A stretch of DNA of 52,181 nt from Planctomycetota bacterium (GTDB taxonomy: Bacteria; Planctomycetota; UBA1135; UBA2386), in NCBI GenBank assembly GCA_016793305.1, contig JAEUHU010000134.1:1-52181 (forward strand), in the 5' to 3' direction. The notes under the pieces are model-generated. The model saw only the letters and a list, made by a program, of their open reading frames with translations. It had not been told where the DNA came from and did no database searches. The position numbers and the translations under genes were made by a program. This document shows positions 9,579 to 19,006 of the stretch, in pieces. Positions within the stretch are counted from its first letter, which is position 1. The number at the start of each line of letters is the position of its first letter.

Positions 9579-9869
9579 TCAGGAGACGTCGATGGAGTCG
9601 CCCTTGCGCAGGGTGACGACCGCCTTCTTCCAAGGCTTGGTATGGCCGGGACGACCGAACATGCGCCGGGCCTTCGAGGGCACGCTGACGATGTTCACCT
9701 TCAGGACCTTGACCGAGAACAGGGTCTCGATGGCCTTGCGCACCTCGACCTTGTTGGCGCCGCTGGCGACCTCGAAGGTGAACTTGTTGCGCAGACCCTG
9801 CAGCGTCGTCGTCTTCTCGGTGACGAGCGGCCGACGGATCAGGTCGAAATACTGGTGCGGGTTGGCCAT
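9579..9869 (-). CDS. rplW: 50S ribosomal protein L23
   Basis: Exit-site protein that docks trigger factor and SRP. 96 residues with YFDLIRRPLVTEKTT, FEVASGANKVEVRKAIE and RRMFGRPGHTKPWKKAVVTL, all family signatures. It is one base from the rplD stop codon. Confidence 0.96.
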   Translation of the reverse strand: MANPHQYFDLIRRPLVTEKTTTLQGLRNKFTFEVASGANKVEVRKAIETLFSVKVLKVNIVSVPSKARRMFGRPGHTKPWKKAVVTLRKGDSIDVS

Positions 9870-9870
9870 C

Positions 9871-10500
9871 TCACGACTCCTTCTTGGCGAAGCGCTGCTG
9901 CAACTCCGCGAGCGCGGACGAGGTCAGCACCAAGTAGCGACGCAGCAGGACTTGGCGGGCGTTCAGGTCGGCGACCGTGCAGACGTCGACCAGGGGCACG
10001 TTGCGCAGCGACAAGCACAGGTTGCGATCGACGGCCGTCGTGACCACCGTGGCGCTCTTCTGCATGCCCAGCGTGGTCAACACGCCGAAGGCAGCCTTCG
10101 CGCTCGGCTTGCCCGTCGGCCAGGCATCGGCCACACCGACCTCGCCATCGCGAAACTTGCTGAACAGGGCGCTGCGCAGTGCCGCACGGCGCGCCTGCTT
10201 CGGCATCGCGTACGAGTGGTCGCGTGGGGCCGGCGGGTGGATGCGGCCACCGCCGCGCCACAACGGCGACTTGGTGGTGCCCATGCGAGCCCGACCCGTG
10301 TGCTTCTGCGGGTAGAGCTTGTTGTTGGGGCCATGCACCATCGAGCGGGTGCGCGCCTGCACCGTGCCTGCACGGGCATTGGCCTCGTACATCACGACCG
10401 CATCCTTCAGAGTGCGAGCCAGGACACGGGTGCCGAACGCTGCGTCGTCGACCTTCTTGGTCGACACAGCGCCACCTTGGAATACCTTGACCTCGGCCAT
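9871..10500 (-). CDS. rplD: 50S ribosomal protein L4
   Basis: Exit-tunnel protein that in E. coli also regulates the S10 operon. The 209 residues contain HTGRARMGTTKSPLWRGGG, the L4 tunnel-loop signature. It is preceded directly by rpsJ with a 71-bp gap; rplC (L3), which normally lies between the two genes, is absent. Start ATG at 10500 gives MAEVKVFQGG. Confidence 0.95.
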   Translation of the reverse strand: MAEVKVFQGGAVSTKKVDDAAFGTRVLARTLKDAVVMYEANARAGTVQARTRSMVHGPNNKLYPQKHTGRARMGTTKSPLWRGGGRIHPPAPRDHSYAMPKQARRAALRSALFSKFRDGEVGVADAWPTGKPSAKAAFGVLTTLGMQKSATVVTTAVDRNLCLSLRNVPLVDVCTVADLNARQVLLRRYLVLTSSALAELQQRFAKKES

Positions 10501-10530
10501 GTTCTAACTGTCGTTGGGCGTTGCGGATGG

Positions 10531-10555
10531 GGCGCGCTCGCGGCCGCGGCGCGCC
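10531..10555. promoter_or_regulatory. Very GC-rich hairpin at the missing rplC position
   Basis: GGCGCGC at 10531-10537 pairs with GCGCGCC at 10549-10555, and the enclosed CGCGGCCGCG (10539-10548) is itself palindromic, so one bulged T interrupts an almost continuous stem. It lies in the 71-bp spacer between rpsJ and rplD. It could be an attenuator, an mRNA processing or stability element, or the scar of a deletion. No T-tract follows on either strand. Confidence 0.5.
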
Positions 10556-10571
10556 AGTGGACTGAGCTGCC

Positions 10572-10877
10572 TCAGGCCTTGATGCGGATGTCCACGCCGG
10601 CGGGCATGTTGAGCTTGCTCAGGGCGTCGACCGTCTTGGTGGTCGGCTCCGAGATGTAGATGAGGCGCTTGTGCGTGCGAACCTCGAACTGCTCGCGACT
10701 CTTCTTGTCGATGTGCGGCGAACGCAGCACCGTGTAGCGCTCGATGCGGGTCGGCAGCGGCACAGGCCCTGCAACGCGGGCGCCGGTGCGCTTGCTGGTC
10801 TCGACGATGTCGAGAGCCGCCTGGTCGAGGGCCTCGTGGTCGTAGGCCTCCATCCGGATCTGGATTCGCTCTTGCAT
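10572..10877 (-). CDS. rpsJ: 30S ribosomal protein S10
   Basis: First gene of the S10 operon; it also acts as NusE in antitermination in other bacteria. 101 residues with [19 protein letters not shown] and [14 protein letters not shown], both diagnostic. The ATG at 10877 follows a leader containing three inverted repeats and a sigma70-like promoter. No tuf or canonical fusA precedes it directly. Confidence 0.97.
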   Translation of the reverse strand: MQERIQIRMEAYDHEALDQAALDIVETSKRTGARVAGPVPLPTRIERYTVLRSPHIDKKSREQFEVRTHKRLIYISEPTTKTVDALSKLNMPAGVDIRIKA

Positions 10878-10886
10878 GGCTGTTCT

Positions 10887-10984
10887 ACCGGCAGGGGCCG
10901 GTCAGGGTGGGCTGAGGAACCTGCTGCTCGAGCAGCAAATCCGCTCTAACCATCTGCGCGGCGAGGGGTTACATCGTTCGATGT
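10887..10984 (-). promoter_or_regulatory. Structured leader of the S10 operon
   Basis: Three inverted repeats lie between the promoter and rpsJ. They are ACATCG/CGATGT at 10971-10984, the 16-bp palindrome TGCTGCTCGAGCAGCA at 10922-10937, and ACCGGC/GCCGGT at 10887-10902, which ends 9 nt before the start codon. This arrangement suggests a structured mRNA leader that could mediate ribosomal-protein feedback. No match to a known leader class was recognised. Confidence 0.5.
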
Positions 10985-11010
10985 GCTCCCTGGAGCGCAA
11001 GTGGGGTGAC

Positions 11011-11039
11011 AGAGTAGCGATCGCGTCCTCGCCCGTCAA
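11011..11039 (-). promoter_or_regulatory. Sigma70-like promoter of the S10 operon
   Basis: On the minus strand, TTGACG (11039-11034) is followed after exactly 17 bases by TACTCT (11016-11011). This predicts transcription starting near 11004, about 127 nt upstream of rpsJ. The site lies just past the EF-G-like gene, so the ribosomal operon probably has its own promoter. Confidence 0.6.
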
Positions 11040-11084
11040 GCGAGCTCTCGCACAAAACTGGACGCCCCCCGAGCCCTTCTCCGC

Positions 11085-13043
<1,959 letters not shown>

Positions 13044-13119
13044 GCCATTCGCACAGTAGCGCAGGGACCGCTGCGGCCAAACGGCCTTCGAGCCGACCCG
13101 ACGAGGCCGGCGCCGAAGC

Positions 13120-14274
13120 TCACTGCGTGCCGGGGCGCGAGCCGGCGCCCTGCGTGATGCCACGCATCTGCATCTTCAGGTCGTCCGGGTTGTCCGACGC
13201 CGCGAGCGCGTCCTCGAGGCTGATGTTGCCGGCCTGGAACAGCCGGATCAGCGACTGGTTGAAGGTCATCGTCCCGTAGTAGCTGCCTTCGGTCAGGGCC
13301 TTCGGCAGCGAACGGGTGGCGCCCTGTTCGAGCAGTTCGCGCACGGTCGGCGTGTTGATCAGCAACTCGACCGCCGGGACCATCGCCGCACCATCCTTGT
13401 TCTTGACGAGGCGCAGCGAACAGACCCCAGCCAGGTTGAGGGCCAGCTGCAGGCGTACGAGGTCGTGCTGGTGCGGCGGGAAGAACGTGATGATGCGCTC
13501 GACGGTCTGCACGGCGTTCACCGTGTGCAGGGTCGAGAACACCAGATGCCCCGTCTCGGCCGCGGAGATCGCCGCCGAGACCGTCTCGGCGTCGCGCATC
13601 TCGCCGATCAGGATCACGTCGGGCGACTGGCGCACCGCTTGCCGCAAGGCCGAAGCGAAGTCGCTGACGTCGACGCCGACCTCGCGTTGATTGACGATCG
13701 AGCGCTTGTCCTCGAACCGGAACTCGATCGGGTCCTCGATCGTGATGATGTGCTTGTTCATCGTCCGGTTGACGTACTCCAGCATCGACGCGAGCGTCGT
13801 CGACTTGCCGGAGCCGGCGATGCCGGTCGCGAGCACCAGGCCGCGGCGCAACGACGCGAGGCGCTTCAGTGGCTCGACCGGCAGGTTGAGGTCCTTGAAC
13901 GACGGGATCTCGTTCTTGATCGCGCGGAAGACGAGGCCGACCTCGCCGCATTGGTGGAACGCGTTGCACCGGAACCGGCCGACGCCGGGCAGCGCCACGG
14001 CCGTGTCGGCGGCACCACTCTTCTCGAACTCACGGCGACCGCGTTCGCTGAGCACTTCGTCGACGAACGAACGCATCAGCTCGGCCGGCAGGGGCTGGTC
14101 GCCCAGGAACCGGATCACGCCGGCGACGCGGACCGCCGGACAACCGTTGGCCTTCAACACCAGGTCGGAGGCGTTCTCCTTCACCATGATGCGGAGGAAG
14201 TCCCGCAGCTTGGGCAGGCGCCCGAGGTTCGCAGGAGATGGGGTTTCTTTCGGCGGCAGGTTCGGGCTCGTCAC
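13120..14274 (-). CDS. pilT: PilT/PilU-family type IV pilus retraction ATPase
   Basis: Hexameric cytoplasmic ATPase that drives pilus retraction. GTG at 14274 is chosen as start: GGAGG lies 9 nt upstream, and the 384-residue product has a family-typical length. It shows Walker A GIAGSGKST (151-159), Asp box ITIEDPIEF (from 178), Walker B-like VILIGEMRDAET (220-231) and His box TGHLVFSTLHT (241-251). The rest of the pilus assembly operon (pilMNO/PQ) lies about 5 kb upstream. PilT and PilU cannot be separated by eye. Confidence 0.92.
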   Translation of the reverse strand: MTSPNLPPKETPSPANLGRLPKLRDFLRIMVKENASDLVLKANGCPAVRVAGVIRFLGDQPLPAELMRSFVDEVLSERGRREFEKSGAADTAVALPGVGRFRCNAFHQCGEVGLVFRAIKNEIPSFKDLNLPVEPLKRLASLRRGLVLATGIAGSGKSTTLASMLEYVNRTMNKHIITIEDPIEFRFEDKRSIVNQREVGVDVSDFASALRQAVRQSPDVILIGEMRDAETVSAAISAAETGHLVFSTLHTVNAVQTVERIITFFPPHQHDLVRLQLALNLAGVCSLRLVKNKDGAAMVPAVELLINTPTVRELLEQGATRSLPKALTEGSYYGTMTFNQSLIRLFQAGNISLEDALAASDNPDDLKMQMRGITQGAGSRPGTQ

Positions 14275-14422
14275 GGACAGCGTCCTCCACGTCCCGTATC
14301 GGCACACGGAGGGCCGGGCCATAGGTCGAGTCGGCGGCGCCCCACATCGGTCCGTCGCACGGGCAGGTCGGAGATCACGCGCCCACGACCGCCCGGCCGC
14401 CGCCCGAACGCGGCCGCATCGC

Positions 14423-15430
14423 TCAGCCAGTCGACAGGCGCGGCAACTGCGAGAGGGTCGACCAGACGGCTGCGACCAGGTCGCGCAGCCCTGCGCCGGT
14501 GGCACTCGAGATGGCCAGCACGGGAAGCCCCGTTGCCGTGGCGAGTTCCTGCGCCCGCGCCCGGCCGGCGTCATCCTCGACCTTGGTCGCCACCAGCAAG
14601 GTGGGACGCTCGGCAAGCTCCGCCGAGTGACCGGCCAGCTCCTGCCGGATCACCCGCCACGCCTCGACAGGCGGGGCCATCGGCACATCCCCGCAGTCGA
14701 CCAGATGCAGCAACAGACGGGTACGCTCGACGTGCTTCAGGAAGCGATCGCCGAGCCCCTTGCCGACACTGGCACCCTCGATCAGACCAGGAATGTCGGC
14801 GAGCACGAAGGTCGCTTCCCCAGGCCCCTGGGCGATGCCCAACATCGGCTCGAGCGTGGTGAACGGATAGCCGGCGATCTTCGGCCGCGCCCGGGTGAGC
14901 GTCGACAGCAGCGTCGACTTGCCGGCGTTCGGCAGGCCCAGCAACCCGACGTCGGCGATCAGCTTCAGGCTCAGCAACACGCGGCGATCCTCGCCAGGCT
15001 TGCCGAGTTCCGCCTCGCGTGGCGTGCGATGCGTGGCGGTGGCGAAGTGGGTGTTGCCACGCCCACCGTAGCCGCCGCGTGCCAGCACCCACGGGCGATC
15101 CGGCGTGTCGAAGTCGTGCAGGATGTTGCCGCGCTCGGCATCCATCACGACCGTGCCGACGGGCACTTCGATCAACAGGTCCTCGGCGTCCTTGCCGCCG
15201 CAGTTGACCGGCAGGCCCTGCCCGCCGTTGTCGGCGGCGAACGTGCCCCGACCGGTCAGGTGGTAGAGCGTGTTGCAGTGGGTCGTCGCCACCAGCACGA
15301 CGTCGCCGCCGTCACCGCCGTCGCCGCCGTTCGGCCCGCCGCGGAGCGTCTTCGCGTCGCGGTGGAAGCTGATGCAGCCGTTGCCGCCCTTGCCGGCGCG
15401 CACATGGATCTCGAGTTCGTCGACGAACAT
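14423..15430 (-). CDS. obgE: GTPase ObgE/CgtA, ribosome-associated
   Basis: Ribosome assembly and stringent-response GTPase. The 335 residues have the Gly-rich Obg fold (residues 1-158, with RGGPNGGDGGDGGDV) and a G domain: GLPNAGKS (165-172), YPFTT (188-192), DIPG (212-215) and SSA (308-310). The G4 motif reads TKVE (282-285) in place of the usual NKxD, which could affect guanine specificity. There is no C-terminal extension. Order rplU-rpmA-obgE is the common one. Confidence 0.95.
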   Translation of the reverse strand: MFVDELEIHVRAGKGGNGCISFHRDAKTLRGGPNGGDGGDGGDVVLVATTHCNTLYHLTGRGTFAADNGGQGLPVNCGGKDAEDLLIEVPVGTVVMDAERGNILHDFDTPDRPWVLARGGYGGRGNTHFATATHRTPREAELGKPGEDRRVLLSLKLIADVGLLGLPNAGKSTLLSTLTRARPKIAGYPFTTLEPMLGIAQGPGEATFVLADIPGLIEGASVGKGLGDRFLKHVERTRLLLHLVDCGDVPMAPPVEAWRVIRQELAGHSAELAERPTLLVATKVEDDAGRARAQELATATGLPVLAISSATGAGLRDLVAAVWSTLSQLPRLSTG

Positions 15431-15603
15431 GGGGAACTCGTGGGATCAGGGCCGAATGGCATCCGGGTCGTGTCCCGGGCCGCAACCGGATCGACGGCAG
15501 ACCGAGGTGGAGTCAGGTCTGCGGACCACGGTCGGGACGCTCGGACCGGCCCTCCGCGGCCACCACCAAGGGGAGGCAACCGAGAACCGGCCAACGAACG
15601 AGC

Positions 15604-15858
15604 TCAGACCGCCTGCTCGACCGGATCGACGTGCACCTTGCCGTTGGACTGGAAGCGAACGACGCCCTCCGCGACCGCGAACAAGGAGTCGTCGCCGGCG
15701 CGGCGCACGTTCCGACCAGCGCGGAACTTGGTGCCGACCTGTCGGACGATGATCGAGCCGGCGGTGACCTTCTGGCCGCCGTAGGCCTTGACCCCGCGAT
15801 ACTGCGGGTTGCTGTCGCGGCCGTTCTGCGTCGAACCTTGACCTTTCTTGTGTGCCAT
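15604..15858 (-). CDS. rpmA: 50S ribosomal protein L27
   Basis: Peptidyl-transferase-proximal protein. 84 residues beginning [20 protein letters not shown], with [19 protein letters not shown] and [10 protein letters not shown], all L27 signatures. There is no N-terminal cleavable extension of the firmicute type. It lies between rplU (96 bp) and obgE (173 bp). Confidence 0.97.
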   Translation of the reverse strand: MAHKKGQGSTQNGRDSNPQYRGVKAYGGQKVTAGSIIVRQVGTKFRAGRNVRRAGDDSLFAVAEGVVRFQSNGKVHVDPVEQAV

Positions 15859-15905
15859 GTGCTAACCCTCGAATGCTTGCTTTCCAGCCAGAGACGGTCG
15901 TGAAC

Positions 15906-15965
15906 CCGATCAGCCGTTGCCCGATCAGCCGTTGCCAGATCAGCCGTTGCCAGATCAGCCGTTGA
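15906..15965. repeat. Four tandem 15-bp repeats at the end of rplU
   Basis: Four head-to-tail copies of a 15-bp unit close to CAGATCAGCCGTTGC occupy 15906-15965; copies differ at one or two bases. The copy at 15951-15965 carries the last codons of rplU (Asn-Gly) and its TGA stop. The others reproduce that stop region in the same frame in the rplU-rpmA spacer. It looks like slippage amplification of the gene end. Confidence 0.85.
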
Positions 15966-16269
15966 TCGACTCGATCTGCACGACCGTGAACTGGGCGCGG
16001 AAGCCAGTGCGACGGCGCGAGTTCTTGCGACGCTTGTACTTGCCGATCACGACCTTCGGGCCCTTGATCTGGCGGACGACCTTGGCCGTCACCGAGGCAC
16101 CCGAGACGAATGGAGTGCCGATCTTGCCCGCGCCTTCCCCACCGACCAGGCAGACCTTGTCGAAGGTGAGGACGTCGCCTTCGGCGGCACCCTTGCGGAG
16201 GTGGATCTGGATGCGGTCCCCGGTCTGGACCCGGTACTGCTGGTTGCGATCGTCGACGACGGCGTACAT
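15955..16269 (-). CDS. rplU: 50S ribosomal protein L21
   Basis: 23S rRNA-binding protein. ATG at 16269 gives the usual MYAVVDD N-terminus and a 104-residue protein. VIGKYKRRKNSRRRTGFRAQ near the C-terminus is the L21 signature. The final codons and stop are repeated in tandem downstream. It is first in rplU-rpmA-obgE and follows rng by 151 bp. Confidence 0.96.
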   Translation of the reverse strand: MYAVVDDRNQQYRVQTGDRIQIHLRKGAAEGDVLTFDKVCLVGGEGAGKIGTPFVSGASVTAKVVRQIKGPKVVIGKYKRRKNSRRRTGFRAQFTVVQIESING

Positions 16270-16366
16270 GACTTGGGCTCTGGCCTTTTGAAGGGGCGGA
16301 CAGGCTAGCGAGCGATCGCGGCGATGCAAGCCCGACTTTTTCCGCCAGCCACCGCAGAGGCGTGGC

Positions 16367-16395
16367 GGGCCGGCGGGCGCCCGGGCCGCCGGCCC
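16367..16395 (-). terminator. Perfect 10-bp hairpin downstream of rng
   Basis: GGGCCGGCGG at 16367-16376 pairs perfectly with CCGCCGGCCC at 16386-16395 around a 9-nt loop, 25 nt after the rng stop codon. No T-run follows, so it is a candidate terminator or 3'-end stability element rather than a textbook intrinsic terminator. It also lies in the rplU upstream region. Confidence 0.45.
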
Positions 16396-16420
16396 GACCG
16401 ACCGCCCCCGCCGGCAGGCC

Positions 16421-18577
16421 TCAGGCCTTGACGCCGAGACCCGCCGGGATCGCGATGCGCGCTTCCTGCCCGTCCCCCATCAGGAACCGGTAGTGCACGA
16501 CGTCGATCGGGTAGCTCACTTCCGGACGGAACACGATCGACTTGCCCACCGCATCCTCGAGTTCGAGCACCGCGCGACGCTTGTAGTTGACCAGGTAGTC
16601 GGTCACCGCCGGGGCTGCGAACACCTGCAGCACCGAGAACCCCTTCAGGTTGACCAGCGCCCGAGACTCGCGCAGCACCGACAGCGCCTTGCTCTGCACG
16701 GTGCGCGACCAGCCGGCTCCCTTGCAGTGCGGGCACTGCATGAAGACCGTGCGCTTCAAGCCGGGGCCGACCCGCTGGCGCGTGATCTCGAGCATCCCGA
16801 ACGGGGAGATCCGGCCGACCTTGATGCGCGCCCGGTCGCCGCGCAGCGACTCGACGAGCCGCTTCTCGACGAGGCGCCGGTGCTTCTCGTGCGCCATGTC
16901 GATGAAGTCGATGATGATCAGGCCACCGAGGTCGCGCAGCCGGAGCTGGCGGACGATCTCGGGGATCGCGTCGAGGTTCGTCCGGTAGGCGGTCTCGTCC
17001 GAGTCGCCGCCCGCCTTGTACTTGCCGGAGTTGACGTCGATCGCGACCAGCGCCTCGGCCTGGTCGATGACGATCGACGCCCCGTTCGGCAGGTCGACCT
17101 TCGGCTGGTAGAGGGCCTCGACCTCCTTCTCGATGCCGAAGTGGTGGAACAGCGGCGTCGTCATCGCATGTTGCTTGATGCGCTCCGCCATGTGGGGCAT
17201 CAGCTTCTCGGCGAAGTCGCGGATGCGGAGGAACACGTCCTCGCTGTCGACCACGACGTCGGCGATGTCCGGCGTGAACTGGTCGCGCATCGCCTTCAGC
17301 ACCAGGTCCGACTCCTGGTAAAGCAAGGCCGGCGCGCGCGTCACCTTCAGACGCTGAGCGACCATCTCCCAGATCTTCTTCAGGTAGTCGCGGTCGCGCT
17401 GCAGGTCCTGCAGGCTCTTGTTGATGCCGGCGGTGCGCACGATGAAGCCGATCCCGCCAGCACCGGTCTCGTCGAGCTCACGCACGATGCGCTTCAGGCG
17501 CTTCCGCTCGCGCGAGTCGTCGATCTTACGCGACACGCCGCACTTCGGCAGGCTCGGCATCAGCACGAGGCAACGCCCCGGCAACGACACGTAGGTCGTC
17601 AGCGTCGGCCCCTTCTGGCCGATGCCCTCCTTGGTGATCTGCACCACCACTTCCTGGCCCTTGCGCAGCAACTGGTCGATCGTCGGCCGCGGCCCACGTG
17701 GACGGCGATCGACCCGGTCGCCGCGTTCCCCGCGTTCGGCCCGGTCGCGGCCACGCCGACCACGCCTACGCTCCCGACGCTCGCCGCCACCGTTCGACGA
17801 CCCCGCATCCCCTGACCCATGCTCGCCTGACTCCTGCTCACCACGTGGCTCGCCGTCGCTGCCGATGTCTTGACCCGATGCGGCGGGCTCCCTGGCCGGT
17901 GACGGCGGGCCGTCCCGGTCGTCGCCCCCATGCTGGTCGTCGCCGCCGTGGTCGGCGTCTTCGTCCCCCGGCCCCGACGCAGCCATGTTCAGGGGCTCTT
18001 CGTCGACCCCGCGGCGGAAACCACGGCGCGATCCACCGTCGTCGTGGCCTCCATCGAGCCCCTGCTCGACCTCGGGCACCGCCGGATCGGCGCCTTCCGG
18101 AACCGACTCCAGGTCGTCATGGCCACCGTGCAGCTCGTCCTCGGACTCCGGAGCATCGCCTTCTCCATCGGACTCGGCGCGCGACACGTTGCCATCGTCG
18201 GCCAGGGGTTCGACCCCGACGTCGGCACCGCCGGCATCGTCCTCCTCGTCGTCGGCCAGCGCCTGCTGCATCGATTCGGGACCGTCGTCCACATCCACCC
18301 TGGCCCGCCCCTCGATGACGTCGTCGAGCACGAAGTCGGGGCGCCCGTAGGCAGGCAACACGTCGCTGACGTGCAGGAAGCCGTTGACCCGCCCACCGAA
18401 CGCCACGAACGCGGCGCCGATGCTCGGCTCGATGTTGACGACCTTGCCTTTGTAGATGTTACCGAGATAGGCCTCGCGACTGGCCAACTCGACGTGCAGC
18501 TCCTGCAGCACGCCGTCCTCCACCACCGCGATCCGGCTCTCTTCCGGGTCGACGGCGTTGATCAGCATCCTCTTCAA
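16421..18577 (-). CDS. rng: Ribonuclease E/G family endoribonuclease
   Basis: RNA-processing endonuclease (rRNA maturation, mRNA decay). A TTG start at 18577 is chosen because it yields MKRMLINA, the known RNase E N-terminus, with AAGAAGG upstream; the next ATG (18568) is the fallback. 718 residues. The S1 domain begins at NIYKGKV but is split by an insert of about 210 residues (about 85-300), first acidic (DEEDD, GDGE), then arginine-rich. It resumes at LLRKGQEVVVQITKEG. Catalytic aspartates AIDVNSG (D514) and IDFIDM (D560) and the zinc-link CPHC (615-618) are intact. No RNase E C-terminal scaffold exists, so it is G-like in architecture. Confidence 0.93.
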   Translation of the reverse strand: MKRMLINAVDPEESRIAVVEDGVLQELHVELASREAYLGNIYKGKVVNIEPSIGAAFVAFGGRVNGFLHVSDVLPAYGRPDFVLDDVIEGRARVDVDDGPESMQQALADDEEDDAGGADVGVEPLADDGNVSRAESDGEGDAPESEDELHGGHDDLESVPEGADPAVPEVEQGLDGGHDDGGSRRGFRRGVDEEPLNMAASGPGDEDADHGGDDQHGGDDRDGPPSPAREPAASGQDIGSDGEPRGEQESGEHGSGDAGSSNGGGERRERRRGRRGRDRAERGERGDRVDRRPRGPRPTIDQLLRKGQEVVVQITKEGIGQKGPTLTTYVSLPGRCLVLMPSLPKCGVSRKIDDSRERKRLKRIVRELDETGAGGIGFIVRTAGINKSLQDLQRDRDYLKKIWEMVAQRLKVTRAPALLYQESDLVLKAMRDQFTPDIADVVVDSEDVFLRIRDFAEKLMPHMAERIKQHAMTTPLFHHFGIEKEVEALYQPKVDLPNGASIVIDQAEALVAIDVNSGKYKAGGDSDETAYRTNLDAIPEIVRQLRLRDLGGLIIIDFIDMAHEKHRRLVEKRLVESLRGDRARIKVGRISPFGMLEITRQRVGPGLKRTVFMQCPHCKGAGWSRTVQSKALSVLRESRALVNLKGFSVLQVFAAPAVTDYLVNYKRRAVLELEDAVGKSIVFRPEVSYPIDVVHYRFLMGDGQEARIAIPAGLGVKA

Positions 18578-18600
18578 GGGAAACCTTCTTCTTGCGGTCG

Positions 18601-18666
18601 GCGCCGGCATGGCCGGCGCTGCCCCCCGTCGGTTCGATGCGCATGCCGGCCCGCCACACGGCGGGC
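18601..18666 (-). promoter_or_regulatory. Two hairpins in the rng 5' leader
   Basis: GCGCCGGC (18601-18608) pairs with GCCGGCGC (18612-18619) across a 3-nt loop, and GCCCGCC (18649-18655) pairs with GGCGGGC (18660-18666) across a 4-nt loop. Both lie 24-90 nt upstream of the proposed rng start. In E. coli the rne 5' leader hairpin senses RNase E activity for autoregulation; a similar role here is inference. Confidence 0.45.
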
Positions 18667-18858
18667 AGGGATCGTTCGCCCCACCCGAGGTGGAAGCGGC
18701 AGCGAGCACCGATGGACATGGGGAGCGGACTGGAAACGGATCCACGCCGAGCCGCGGCCATCCGAAGGCACTGGTCGACCGGGCCGATCGAGTCGATCGA
18801 CTGCGGCGGACACGGGTGGCACGACGAACGGGCTGCGACGGGCATGGCTAGACCTGGA

Positions 18859-18891
18859 GCGGCCGCGGCACCGATCGTGGGCCACGGCCGC
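18859..18891 (-). terminator. Candidate hairpin terminator after pilQ
   Basis: GCGGCCG (18859-18865) pairs with CGGCCGC (18885-18891), with further interrupted pairing inside. It is about 115 nt downstream of the pilQ stop on the minus strand and has no clear T-tract. It could end the pilMNOPQ transcript. Confidence 0.33.
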
Positions 18892-19006
18892 GCCTCCCGA
18901 CATCGGGGGGCGCCGTGAGCGTATTGCGGAGCTCGGTGTGGCTCAACGCTGCAACCTGCGGCACCTCGCCCCGGACCATGCCCGAGGGGCGAGGGCCGTG
19001 CCCGGC

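Larger units (their letters stand above)
18578..19006. other. 429-bp gene-free region between pilQ and rng
   Basis: No convincing gene was found. It contains two hairpins in the rng leader (18601-18666), a perfect 12-bp palindrome AGTCGATCGACT at 18791-18802, and a larger inverted repeat at 18859-18891 downstream of pilQ. It probably holds the pilQ transcript end and the rng promoter with a structured leader. Confidence 0.6.

Noticed and set aside
10501..10571. Possible short remnant of rplC
   Set aside because: No L3 motif in any frame; only 71 bases, mostly a GC hairpin.
15906..15965. CRISPR-like repeat array
   Set aside because: Units are contiguous without spacers and overlap the end of rplU; it is a simple tandem repeat.
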